Source: a bacterium
Lineage (GTDB): Bacteria > Zhuqueibacterota > Zhuqueibacteria > Oleimicrobiales > Geothermoviventaceae
Direction: 5' to 3'
Assembly: GCA_028275345.1 (NCBI GenBank)
Contig: JAPWUV010000005.1
Span: forward strand, 124,001 to 188,000
DNA length: 64,000 nt
The first letter of the stretch is position 1. Each line of letters opens with the position of its first letter. Shown here in pieces: positions 17,452 through 27,200 of the stretch. The notes below the pieces were generated by a model that was given only the letters and a program-made list of their open reading frames with translations, was not told the origin of the DNA and did not search any database. A program made the position numbers and the translations under genes.

Positions 17452-17916
17452 TCAGGAAGCGGGCTCACTGGTTTCGGAGGTAGCCGTCAGGTCCTCGCTC
17501 TCGGCCGCTCCCTCCTCCGCCCCGCTCGCTTCCATCGCTGCCCGCTTCTCTCGCTCTTTCTGAGCCTTCACCGCCTCAAGGCGCCTCTGCCGCTCCAGCT
17601 GCAGGAGCTCCCACTTCCTCAGCTCCTCCTGAATCCGCGCCTCGTCCGCCCCTGCCTTCATCAAATGGAAACGGAGAAGAATGCCCTGGCGGCGAAACAG
17701 GCTCCGCACCGTGTCGGACGGTATCGCCCCTTTGAGGAGCCAGTTCAAAGCTTTGTCCGCATCGATTCGCACCTCGGGCGGGTCGACCATGGGGTTGTAA
17801 TGGCCGATGAGATCGAGGTAACGGCCATCCCTCCGGGTGCGCGAATCCACCGCCACGATGCGGTAAAAGGGGTTCTTCTTCTTTCCCATCCGGGTGAGTC
17901 TGATCTTGACCGCCAA
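17452..17916 (-). CDS. rpsP: 30S ribosomal protein S16 with extended C-terminal tail
   Basis: 154 residues, against about 80-90 in most bacteria. The core reads [19 protein letters not shown], then [15 protein letters not shown] and [20 protein letters not shown], as expected. The start is a TTG at 17916: GAGGAGG lies 6 nt upstream and it aligns with the usual Met-Ala-Val-Lys. After about residue 100 a tail rich in Glu, Lys, Arg and Ala, then acidic and Ser/Thr-rich, adds some 50-60 residues; such tails occur in FCB-group S16 proteins. First gene of the ribosomal operon, about 190 nt after its promoter. Confidence 0.96.
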   Translation of the reverse strand: MAVKIRLTRMGKKKNPFYRIVAVDSRTRRDGRYLDLIGHYNPMVDPPEVRIDADKALNWLLKGAIPSDTVRSLFRRQGILLRFHLMKAGADEARIQEELRKWELLQLERQRRLEAVKAQKEREKRAAMEASGAEEGAAESEDLTATSETSEPAS

Positions 17917-18059
17917 CGCTTGCCTCCTCGACAGTTCTTTTCCCTCAACCGGCAATCCTCAAGACCGCCCCGCGGGCCGGACACAAGCGTCAGGGAATGC
18001 GTCGCGGATCCGCGGTACTCCCCTGCCGCCCCCGAACCCCTGACACCTGCCCCTCGGGC

Positions 18060-18087
18060 AAAAAGAAAAGGGCAAACCGCCCCTTTT
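18060..18087 (-). promoter_or_regulatory. Terminator-like hairpin in the rpsP leader (possible attenuator)
   Basis: On the minus strand AAAAGGG and CCCTTTT form a stem around GCGGTTTG, followed by CTTTTT. It begins about 17 nt after the predicted transcription start and 140 nt before rpsP. No gene lies upstream for it to terminate. Confidence 0.5.
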
Positions 18088-18110
18088 GGCCCTGACCGCG
18101 GAAGCCCCGA

Positions 18111-18139
18111 AATGTACCCAACGCGTTGGAATCCTGCAA
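18111..18139 (-). promoter_or_regulatory. Promoter of the rpsP operon
   Basis: On the minus strand: TTGCAG (18139-18134), 17-bp spacer, TACATT (18116-18111). It points to rpsP; the leader would be about 190 nt. Confidence 0.65.
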
Positions 18140-18417
18140 GTTGTTTTTAGCTCCCTCGGGTCGGCCCTCGTGCCCTCACCGATGTTGAGGAGGTGCAGGC
18201 TGGCCCCCGAGGTTCCAACCGGGCCCCGGAACCAGCCGCCACACCGCACCGCCCAGCAAGAGGACCGGGCTCCGTACAGATGGGCAATCAACCTCATCCC
18301 CTTTCGAGCTCGCGCGGAGAAGCTTGAAGCCGGAAACCGCCGCTTCGGGGGTCGATCCGCGGAGAGCAGCCGGAGGTGCGCATCCGCAGCGGAAATGCCT
18401 GGGGATCCGGTTTTGCC

Positions 18418-18446
18418 TTGCCTCTTCTCGCGAATGTTGATATATT
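18418..18446 (+). promoter_or_regulatory. Promoter of the ferredoxin gene
   Basis: TTGCCT (18418-18423), 17-bp spacer, TATATT (18441-18446), about 80 nt before the ferredoxin start. The 600-bp gap between rpsP and ferredoxin otherwise shows only the divergent rpsP promoter and leader. Confidence 0.7.
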
Positions 18447-18529
18447 CGGGCAGCACGCGCTGGTTTGGACCGGAGTGCCGACGCTGTGGGGTGAGGTAGA
18501 CGCGCTGGGTCAAACCGACAGGAGGCTGA

Positions 18530-18721
<192 letters not shown>

Positions 18722-18839
18722 GGATCCCCCTTCGGCTGTCCGGATTTGCGCGTTGTCGATCTCTGGATGTCACGGAGGGCGGGGGAGGGCTGCCGCCAAT
18801 CTCCCCTGCCCTTGTTTCTTTTTCCCGGCGTTTCTTGGG

Positions 18840-20708
18840 ATGACAAGCTTGAGAGCAAAGATCGCTCTCCTGATCGCGGCGACGCATGTCGCCCTGGCCA
18901 CACCGTTGCCAGGCAGAGATTCCAGGGCCATCTTTCCCGTCGGGCAGGTACGAGCCGGAATGACGGGCCTCGCGAAGACCGTCCTCTTCGGGGAGCAGAT
19001 CGAGGAGATCCAGATCGAAGTGGTGGACGTGCTGCGGAATTACTACCCCGGGCAGGACGTCGTACTCGTGCGGCTTCTCGGGCCGCAAGCCGAGAGGATC
19101 GGTGTTGCGGCAGGGATGAGTGGGAGCCCAGTCTACATCGAAGGCCGGCTTCTCGGAGCCATCGCCTACCGCTTCGGCACCTTCAGCAAGGACCCGTTGG
19201 CCGGTGTGGTGCCGGTGGAGCAGATGCTGCCCATCATCCAGAGGGAGGAGCGCCGCGCCACGCTTTGGCTTCCCGAACGAAGGGTATCGGACCGTTTCCT
19301 GGACACATGGCTCGGAGGAAGCCAGGGGGAAGATCTTCTCCTCCCCTTCCCTGACCAAGGCTTGGGTCAGAGCCTTGTCCCTTGGCCGCCGTTACTCGTA
19401 TTCACCGGCTTTTCTGAATCCGTCCTCTCCTGGGTAAGACGGACGTTGCAGGCATGGGCGCCTGCGATCGCGGTCGGAGGGCAAGCAAGCGGAAGGGTTG
19501 AAGGGGATACCTCCCTCGACGATTTGCAGCCGGGCTCGCCGGTAGCTCTCGTCCTGGTGGCGGGCGACGCCACCGTGGAGGCGGTAGGAACTGTGACCTG
19601 GCGGGACGGCGAGGAGATCCTGGCTTTCGGTCATTCGGTATTCGACGCCGGCCCGATTGCTCTCCCGATGGCCCGGGTTCGCATCGCCACGACCATCCCC
19701 AGCCTCTACGCTTCGGAAAAGCTCCCGCTCATCGGTGACCTCATCGGCACCTTCTACCAGGATCGGCTGACCGGTACCTTCGGCAAGCTTGGCCCTCTGC
19801 CGGATCTGACCCCGGTGAAGGTTCGATGCTGGGGAGCCGACGCCAGCGAGCGTACGTACAACTTCCGCGTCGCCCTCGATCCCTCATTGCGTACCGTGAT
19901 CCCCTTCTACCTGCGGGTGGCGCTCATCAATGCCCTGGAATCCTCGCGGATGAGCGGAGGCGACTACAGCCTGCGTGTGCGCTCCTACCTCGATCTGAAC
20001 GGCAACACCTCGCTCAGCTTCGAGAACTTCTACGCCCGTCGGGAGACAGCCGGCTTCTTATCCCCCATGGAGGATGTCCTCCGCAGCACCATGGACATCG
20101 CCTCCGCCATCGCCTCGCTGATGTTCAATCCCTTCCAGCCCGTCCGGTTCGACAGTCTCCGGCTGGACGTGGAGTTTCTTCCCCGAAGTCGCCAGGCGGA
20201 GGTGATGCACCTCTGGTACGATCGGACGAGCGTAAGCCCTGGAGATTCCCTCTCCATCGTCTGTACCCTGCTCACCAATGACGGCCAGTGGCGAACCATC
20301 CAAAGACGGATCGTCTTGCCGCGGAACCTACCGGAGAAGGGGCGAATCGCCGTGAACGTGGGGGGAGGAACGGATCTGAATCGGCTCGACATGCGGAACT
20401 TCCCGAACCGGTTCCAGCCCGTGAACTTCCGCCACCTGCTGCGGATCCTGAGCTCTCGAAGGCGGAACGACCAGCTGTACATTCAGGTCACCGTGTCGGA
20501 CGCCGGACTCGCCTTGGGCGCGAAGGAACTTCCAGCGCCTCCTCCTTCGCTGCTGGCCATGTTTAGCGCCCGGCAGAGCGCGGGGGACGTGCGTGGCCTG
20601 CCAGCACGGATCGTCCTCGAAGAGTGCATCCCCTTGGACTTCGAGGTCACTGGGATCCAGACGGCTACGCTCCTTCTTCGAAGCGAAACCAGCGGACAGG
20701 AGAAATGA
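18840..20708 (+). CDS. SpoIVB-like S55 peptidase-domain protein
   Basis: 622 residues, signal peptide cut near HVALA-TP. The N-terminal part has IFPVGQVRAGMTGLAKTVLF, then RIGVAAGMSGSPVYIEGRL: GMSGSP (92-97) is the serine-nucleophile motif of S55 (SpoIVB) peptidases. A second conserved element, ILAFGHSVFDAGPIALPMA (His265), resembles the GHxxxD motif carrying the SpoIVB catalytic His, but here it comes after the serine, the reverse of the Bacillus order. The C-terminal half (about 330-600) is beta-rich and unrecognised. The ATG lacks a good ribosome binding site; an upstream ATG at 18753 is possible but would spoil the signal peptide. It overlaps the next gene by ATGA. No sporulation genes are near, so an envelope-proteolysis role is likelier. 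Confidence 0.75.
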   Translation: MTSLRAKIALLIAATHVALATPLPGRDSRAIFPVGQVRAGMTGLAKTVLFGEQIEEIQIEVVDVLRNYYPGQDVVLVRLLGPQAERIGVAAGMSGSPVYIEGRLLGAIAYRFGTFSKDPLAGVVPVEQMLPIIQREERRATLWLPERRVSDRFLDTWLGGSQGEDLLLPFPDQGLGQSLVPWPPLLVFTGFSESVLSWVRRTLQAWAPAIAVGGQASGRVEGDTSLDDLQPGSPVALVLVAGDATVEAVGTVTWRDGEEILAFGHSVFDAGPIALPMARVRIATTIPSLYASEKLPLIGDLIGTFYQDRLTGTFGKLGPLPDLTPVKVRCWGADASERTYNFRVALDPSLRTVIPFYLRVALINALESSRMSGGDYSLRVRSYLDLNGNTSLSFENFYARRETAGFLSPMEDVLRSTMDIASAIASLMFNPFQPVRFDSLRLDVEFLPRSRQAEVMHLWYDRTSVSPGDSLSIVCTLLTNDGQWRTIQRRIVLPRNLPEKGRIAVNVGGGTDLNRLDMRNFPNRFQPVNFRHLLRILSSRRRNDQLYIQVTVSDAGLALGAKELPAPPPSLLAMFSARQSAGDVRGLPARIVLEECIPLDFEVTGIQTATLLLRSETSGQEK

Positions 20709-22786
20709 GCAAGGAAACAGCAGCTCTTCGCTTCATGCTCGGGTTTCTCCTCTGCCAGGCGGCCGTGGCCCGTGCGGTGGAGCCGAGCTTCCGCCATTTC
20801 GACGACCTCGAGTATCTCAAGCAAGGGGAAATCCGCGGCGTGAGCATCTCCGAGCGCGGTGTGTTTGCGGTCGGACCGCGGGTGCGCCTCCTTTGGGAAG
20901 CTCAGGCCCCCTTTGTCTGGGACGTCGCGGTTAGCCCAAAGGGCGACCTCTACTTCGCCGCCGGGGCGTCAGGGGCCGTGTATCACTACGACCGTAACGG
21001 GAAGGTCGAAACGGTCTTCGAATCGCAGGAGGTGCTGGTCACGGCGCTCGCGGCCACCGCCGCAGGCGAGCTCTACTTCGGCACTACCCCGGACGCCTGC
21101 ATTTACCGTGTCGCCCCCGGCAAGGGCGTGGTTCCGGTTTGCGACCTGCCGGACACCTACGTCTGGAAACTCCGTCCCGGACCGGACGGAAGCATGTGGA
21201 TCGCGACGGGCCAGCGCGCCCGATTGTACCGTCTGGGGTCGTCGGGGAAGCTGGACACCATCCTGACCTCGGAAGAATCTCACATCCGGAGCCTGATCTG
21301 GGGACCCCGGAGGGCCTGGCTCCTCGGAACGGCCGAGAACGGCTACGTGTACCGAGCCACGCTAGACGGGCAGGTATTCACGCTTTGGGATTCTCCGCTC
21401 GATGAAGTGGTGAGTCTGGCGCCAAGGGGTGAGGACGCGCTTCTCGTAGCCTCCTTGCAGCAAGTTTCCCCAGCAGGCGAAGAGGGACAGGCCACAACCG
21501 CCGAAATGGCGGGTCGCATCTTGGGCCCAGGAAGGGGCCTCAAGCAGAAGAGTGTGGTCCACCTGGTTGAGACCACTGGCTCCGCCCGCGAACTGTGGAA
21601 CTCGACGGACGAGCTGGTATTGGCGGTGACTCCGTGGAAGGATGTCTACCTCCTGGCCTCGGGTCCGCAAGGTCGGATCTACAGCTGGGGTCCCAATGGC
21701 GAATTGGCCCTGCTGGCCTCGGTGGGACCCTGCCATATCCTCTCTGTAATCCCCGTAGAATCGAGGCTCCTTGCAGCTACGGCTAACCCCGGGAAGGTCT
21801 TCGAGCTCCAGTGTCAGCCCGAGGGCAAAGGGGAGTATACTTCGCCGGTGTTCGACGCCAGGCTGATCAGCAGGTGGGGACAGGTGCAATGGCGAGAGGA
21901 GGGTAAAGGGCGAGCCCGCCTCTTCACCCGCTCCGGCAATACGGAAAAGCCCAATAGCACCTGGTCGTCTTGGGCTCCCGTAACCGAGCAAGGCGGGGCA
22001 AGGGGAATCCAAAGTCCGCCAGCCCGCTTCTTGCAATGGAAGCTGGAAATGGAGGGTGATTCGACCTATCGAGTGGAGGACATCTGCATCTCTTACGTCC
22101 AGATGAACTCGCCACCGGTCCTGAAAGCGATCCGCATCTACGCCCCGAATCAGGCTTATTCCGGAGCAGCGAAGGTGGAGAATTACCAGCGCGCAGGGCA
22201 AGGGGAGGGACTTAGCTCTCCGAAATCCCTCGGCGAACGTAAGACCCAGATGGGCTTTCGGACCTGCAGCTGGGAGTTCGAAGATCCGAACGGGGACAAG
22301 TTGGCCTTCCGCCTGGAGATCCGCAGAGAAGACTGGCGGGAATGGAAAGTCCTTGGCGATCAGATGGCCGAAAGCGCCTTTGCGCTGGACACTCAAACCC
22401 TCCCCGATGGCTTTTATCGCTTTCGGGTGACCGCAAGCGACGCGCCATCCAACCCGATCAACCAAGCGCGGACGGCTTCCCTGGAATCGGAACCCTTCCT
22501 CGTGGATCACACTCCGCCATCGATCCAAGCTCTGCGTTGCGAGCCCGGTGGCTCCAGGCTCCGGCTCTCCTTCCAGGTGGAGGACAAGCTCAGCCGCATC
22601 CAGTCGGTGGAGGTGTCGATTGGGGCAGGGCCGTGGGTCAAGATGGCCTCGGACGATGGGGTGGTGGATTCCCGCTACGAGTCATTTCACCTGGAGTTAC
22701 CCCTCCCCGGCTCGAGCGCAGTGGTGAGTGTACGCGCGAGTGACGAATTCGGGAACATGAGCTTCGCCTGGGTATCGGTGCCATGA
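20705..22786 (+). CDS. Secreted beta-propeller-like protein of unknown function
   Basis: 693 residues with signal peptide (LGFLLCQAAVARA). Residues about 50-380 contain repeated blade-like strings such as VWDVAVSPKGDLYFAAGASG, ALAATAAGELYFGTTPDACI, WKLRPGPDGSMWIATGQRA and YLLASGPQGRIYSWGPNGEL, fitting a six- or seven-bladed propeller of the NHL/SMP-30/WD type. The C-terminal third contains segments like Ig/fibronectin folds (FLVDHTPPSIQALRCEPGG, LSRIQSVEVSIGAGPWVKMA). No catalytic motif is evident. It is coupled by ATGA overlaps both to the S55 peptidase before it and to the NrnA-like gene after it, so the three form an operon. Function unknown. Confidence 0.7.
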   Translation: MSKETAALRFMLGFLLCQAAVARAVEPSFRHFDDLEYLKQGEIRGVSISERGVFAVGPRVRLLWEAQAPFVWDVAVSPKGDLYFAAGASGAVYHYDRNGKVETVFESQEVLVTALAATAAGELYFGTTPDACIYRVAPGKGVVPVCDLPDTYVWKLRPGPDGSMWIATGQRARLYRLGSSGKLDTILTSEESHIRSLIWGPRRAWLLGTAENGYVYRATLDGQVFTLWDSPLDEVVSLAPRGEDALLVASLQQVSPAGEEGQATTAEMAGRILGPGRGLKQKSVVHLVETTGSARELWNSTDELVLAVTPWKDVYLLASGPQGRIYSWGPNGELALLASVGPCHILSVIPVESRLLAATANPGKVFELQCQPEGKGEYTSPVFDARLISRWGQVQWREEGKGRARLFTRSGNTEKPNSTWSSWAPVTEQGGARGIQSPPARFLQWKLEMEGDSTYRVEDICISYVQMNSPPVLKAIRIYAPNQAYSGAAKVENYQRAGQGEGLSSPKSLGERKTQMGFRTCSWEFEDPNGDKLAFRLEIRREDWREWKVLGDQMAESAFALDTQTLPDGFYRFRVTASDAPSNPINQARTASLESEPFLVDHTPPSIQALRCEPGGSRLRLSFQVEDKLSRIQSVEVSIGAGPWVKMASDDGVVDSRYESFHLELPLPGSSAVVSVRASDEFGNMSFAWVSVP

Positions 22787-23775
22787 TCGAGGAGTCGGTT
22801 TGGCAGCAAGCTCTGGCTCTCCTTCGCGCGTCCCGACAGGTGGTGGTCACCTCCCACGTCAATCTCGATGGCGACGCGATTGGGTCGGAACTGGCGCTGG
22901 CGGAGCTGCTCAGCCAAATGGGCAAGCGGGTCCACGTTCTCAATGACGGCGCCGTCCCGCCGGTGTATCTGTTTCTGGACGCGTACGGGAGGGCGGAGAG
23001 ATACCAGGAGTCCCTGCACCACCACCTCTTGGAGGAAGCGGATCTGGCGGTGATCTTGGATATCAGCGACTGGGCCCGTCTGGGCGAAGTGGGAAGTGTG
23101 CTGCGCCAATGCCAGGCCAAGCGGCTGTGCATTGACCACCACATTGTGACGGACCAGCTGGCGGAAGTGATGCTGGTCGACGAAACGGCCTCCTGCACGG
23201 GGGAACTGGTGTTCGAGCTCGCCAAGCGCCTTCGGGTCCCGCTCCGAGGGCATTTGGCCGCCGCCTTGTACACCTGCGTGCTCACTGATACGGGCGGTTT
23301 CCGCTTCAGCAATACCTCCCCACAGGCCCATCGCATGGCCGCTGAGCTTCTGGAAAACGGGGTACCTTTCCTCGACATCTACGAACACATCTACGAGCAG
23401 AACTCACCCGCCCGACTCTGCCTGCTGGCCGAGGCGATCAAGGACTTGCACTTCGAGAATGGCGGCCGGATCGCGTGGTTTCGCGTCACCCAGAAGATGC
23501 TCCGCCACTGCCGCGCATCGTATTGGGAAACGGAAAACCTCGCCGAGATGCCCCGAGCGATCCAGGGAGTGGAAGTCGCTATCATGTTCACAGAAACTCC
23601 CGATGGCCACGTGAAGATGAGCCTCCGCTCGAAGGGCCGGGTGGTGGTGCATCACCTGGCCAGCAAGTTCGGCGGGGGAGGGCATCCCTATGCGGCAGGC
23701 GCTCGTTTGCAGGGGAAGATGGAACAGGTGGTCCCGCAGGTTCTCAGCGAGGCCCGCGCTCTCTTCGGCTATTGA
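22783..23775 (+). CDS. nrnA: DHH-family phosphoesterase, NrnA-like (oligoribonuclease / pAp phosphatase)
   Basis: 330 residues. DHH motifs are in order: HVNLDGDAIGSELAL (motif I, metal-binding Asp pair), DLAVILDISDW (motif II), RLCIDHHIV (DHH itself, motif III), LYTCVLTDTGGFRFSNT (motif IV), and the DHHA1 substrate motif KFGGGGHPYAAGA near residue 290. Enzymes of this class degrade 2-5-nt RNAs (nanoRNA) and dephosphorylate pAp in Gram-positives and many others; c-di-AMP or pGpG hydrolysis is an alternative. The start overlaps the preceding stop codon. Confidence 0.93.
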   Translation: MIEESVWQQALALLRASRQVVVTSHVNLDGDAIGSELALAELLSQMGKRVHVLNDGAVPPVYLFLDAYGRAERYQESLHHHLLEEADLAVILDISDWARLGEVGSVLRQCQAKRLCIDHHIVTDQLAEVMLVDETASCTGELVFELAKRLRVPLRGHLAAALYTCVLTDTGGFRFSNTSPQAHRMAAELLENGVPFLDIYEHIYEQNSPARLCLLAEAIKDLHFENGGRIAWFRVTQKMLRHCRASYWETENLAEMPRAIQGVEVAIMFTETPDGHVKMSLRSKGRVVVHHLASKFGGGGHPYAAGARLQGKMEQVVPQVLSEARALFGY

Positions 23776-24235
23776 TCCGGCGGGGGATCGGGGCACGCCC
23801 TCCTCGGCCCGCAGGGATTCCTGGCCCCGCGCAACTAGCTTTCCACCTCCCGGGAGGAAACGCGCGCCGGATGAGATCCAACCAAAGCCGAATGGCTCGC
23901 ACGCCGTGGCCGCGAGTGCAACCCACGGCTTCCAGCCGCCCAAGTGCCTCAGCGAACCGAGAGACCTTGCACCGCAAGCGCGACAAGGGTCCCGCATCTC
24001 CCGCCCGAGGGCAAGCAAGCCCGACGCCCTTCCGCCCGCCCGACTGGCCCCAGCCCTCCACTCCAAGGGTGTGATCTACGGCACGCGCGTTGCAATTCTC
24101 TTCTCCCAGCTCGAAACGTCTTCTGACGCGCGGGGGGATAGCACGGAGTGGATCGCGCTGACGAAGGGAAAATAGGCAGTTGGGGCGTTAGCTGACGGTG
24201 GATGTCTCAGCGGACCGACGTTGCCAAGCGGTACC
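23776..24235 (+). other. Intergenic region before the kinase operon
   Basis: 460 bp with no recognisable gene, RNA or terminator. Several frames are open on both strands, as expected from the GC content, but without ribosome binding sites. Confidence 0.45.
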
Positions 24236-27200
24236 ATGAACGAAAACCGTACGCCGGTGAGCAGTATCGAACCAGAGGGGCTCGATCGGATCGCGGCTAT
24301 TGCCACGCTGGTGGAGGCCATTGCGGCGCGTGGCGATTTGCCGGAGGTGTTCCAGATCGCCAAGCGCAGCCTCGCAGATCTCATTCCGGCCGAGCAGATT
24401 CTCGTGCTACTCGTCGATGAGTCCGGACAGCTGCTCACCATCTCGCCCGCGCTGAACCGCGACAGCCTGGCGGGTGAGCAAGGCGGGGCGATCCCGGTCG
24501 AGGAGACCTCCTTCGCCCCTGCGGTACGGGAACAGCGGTGTCTGCTCCGGCCCAGGATCGAAGCGGTGGAAAAGCTGCCTCCCGGGGACCAGCGTCTGCT
24601 CCTGCCAGACGCGGCCTCCGACCTGGTGGTACCTCTGCCGTTCGGGCGCGAGACGCTCGGCCTTCTGCACTTTTGCAGCCGGACCCCCCGAGCTTTCACC
24701 CGACACCACGAATTCATCGCGAGTGAGATCGCCCTGCTCTTGGCTCTTGCTATAGAACGGGCCAGGCAACAGCGGGCTCGCGAGGAGAGCGAGCGTTCGC
24801 GCGACATTTGGCGCTTTCGCTATCGGTCCCTCTTTGCCAATTCGAGCATCCCCGCCGCGCTCATCTCCTTTCGCGACGGCGTGATCGAGGAGGCCAACAC
24901 GGCCTTCGCCGAACTCTTCTCGCTGGCTCCGAGCGAACTGGAGGGGCAGAGCCTGAGCCATGTGTTCGAGGGCGAATCCCTGGAGCATCTTTCCCAGCTC
25001 TTGCAAGCGGCCCGAGATGAGAACCGCGCCGTACAAGGGCGCATTCGAGTCATCGCTCCTTCTGGAACGCCAGAACTGGCCGTGAGGGTCCTCCCTCCGT
25101 CCCCGCATCGGCCCAATGAGATGCTCGTTCTCTTCTCGGAGACGGAGAAGCTGGCGGCGGAGGGCCGCTCGCTGGAAAGGCTGAGCATGCTTCCGGATCT
25201 GCTCCGCAGCCTCGTATCCTTGCCGCGAGAGCTTCCGCCATCGGACGTGAGCCAGGCCGTTCTCAATGAGCTCGGCAGGAGGCTTGGAGCTCGTTTTGGC
25301 GCGATCCTGGCTCAGGAAAACGGGTCCGAACCGCTGCGGCTCCGGTACGCCCAGGCCTTCGAGGGGGAAAAGCCCTCGGGACTTCCGCTCTCCACCTGGT
25401 TGGCCGCTCTCGCCGAGGGGCCGTATGAGGGCGTGCTCCAGACGGGGCAGCCTCTCGTGATCCGGGACGTCCATCGGGACCCTCAGTTCGAGCGCTACCG
25501 GCCTGTGGCGCAGAAGCTGGGATACGAGTCGCTCCTCACCGTCCCCGTGCGCGGGGCGACCAAGGACTTCGGGCTTTTGGCACTCTATTTCCCGCCGGGC
25601 CGACCACCGGACGTCGCCGACGTGACGATCGCCCTGGCGGCCGGCTACCTGACGGGCTTGCTCCAGGAGCAACTGGACCTCCGCGAGAATCTGGAACGAA
25701 GGAACCGGCACATCGCAGCGATCAGCGAGATCACCAACTCTGTGAGCTCCAATCTGGAACTGGAGGAAGTGATCCGCGCCACGTTCCAGGAAACGCGCAA
25801 GGTGCTGGAGTACGACGTCGGTTGCATCACCCTGCTCGGGGAGCGACCGGAGGAAGTACGGGTGTTTGCCGTGGTCTCGGAGCGGGTGGGCAAGGGTCTG
25901 CGAAAAGGCCTTTGGAAACGCTTCGGCAGGGAGGATATCGGTTGGCTGCTGGCCAAGGCAACCGAAGGAGCGCTGTACCCAGCGGAGCTGCAGGAAATCA
26001 ATCGGCAGATGCAATCGCGGATCAGCGTGCTCCTGCTCTCCCGAAACAAGTACCTCGGGACATTGGAGGTAGCCAGCCTGGAACGTCAGGCCTTCCGCTC
26101 CACCCACCTGGAGTTCCTCCGGCAGATTGCGAGCCAGATCGCCACGGCCATCGAGAATGCGCAGCTTTTCGAGGAGGCTAACGAGCGCCTGCGGGAGTTC
26201 TCCATCGTGGCGGAGGTGAGTAAGTCCGTCACTTCCTCCCTCAACGTGGACGAGGTATTGGACCACATCGTCAAAGTGGCCGCCAAGGCGCTAGACGCTC
26301 GCGTCTGCACCCTGCAGTTCGTGGAGAATCACGAGCCGCCAACCCAGGCGGTCATCAGCGCCGCCGAATGGATCCGCTACCTTCCCGATGGGGCTTACCG
26401 GCAGGCCATCCACCGGATCATCTCAGAGCAGCGGCCGGTGTTCGTGGAAAACCTGCAGCCGGCAGCGGAGAAGGGGGCTAGCAGAACGCCGCTACGGTCC
26501 TTCTTGGGGGTGCCCGTCATTTCCCGGGGCAAGCCCATCGCCGTGCTGTCCGTATTCTGGGACGCCGTGCGCACCGTGGCGGAGCGGGATCTGCACCTCA
26601 TCAGCACCGTGGCTAATCAGGCCGCCAGCGCCATCGAAAATGCCCGCCTTTACCAGAAGACCCGACGGACGGCCGAGGAGCTCAGTCGAGCCAACCAAGA
26701 GTTGGAGAACTTCGTATTCACGGTCACGCACGATCTGAGGTCGCCCATCGTCTCCATCCAGGGCTTCACGTCGCTGGTGCTGGAGGATTTCGGCGAGTCC
26801 CTCGATCCCGAGGCGCGCCAATACCTGGAACGCGTGCTTCACAACGTGGCGCAGATGGAGAAGCTGATCGAGGATCTACTGGAATTCAGCCGCATCGGGC
26901 GTGTCAGCCGACCGTACGAGACTGTCCCTGCCAAGGAAATCGTCCAGGAGGCGCTCAGCTCCCTCGCTTACCCCATTCAGGAACGGGGAGTAGAGGTACG
27001 CGTGGCGGAAGATCTGCCACTGATCCACTGCGTGCCGGAGCAGATCGGGCAGGTTTTCACCAACCTGCTCAGCAATGCGGTGAAGTACATGGGCGACCAG
27101 AAGCATCCGCTGATCGAGATCGGCTGGCGGGACGGAGAAAGACACGTGACCTTCTTCGTGCGCGACAACGGCATCGGCATCCCAAAGGAACACCACGAGA

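Noticed and set aside
24407-26266. A 619-codon open frame antisense to the GAF/PAS kinase
   Set aside because: The sense strand carries unmistakable GAF, PAS and kinase motifs; the antisense product has no domain and follows from high GC.
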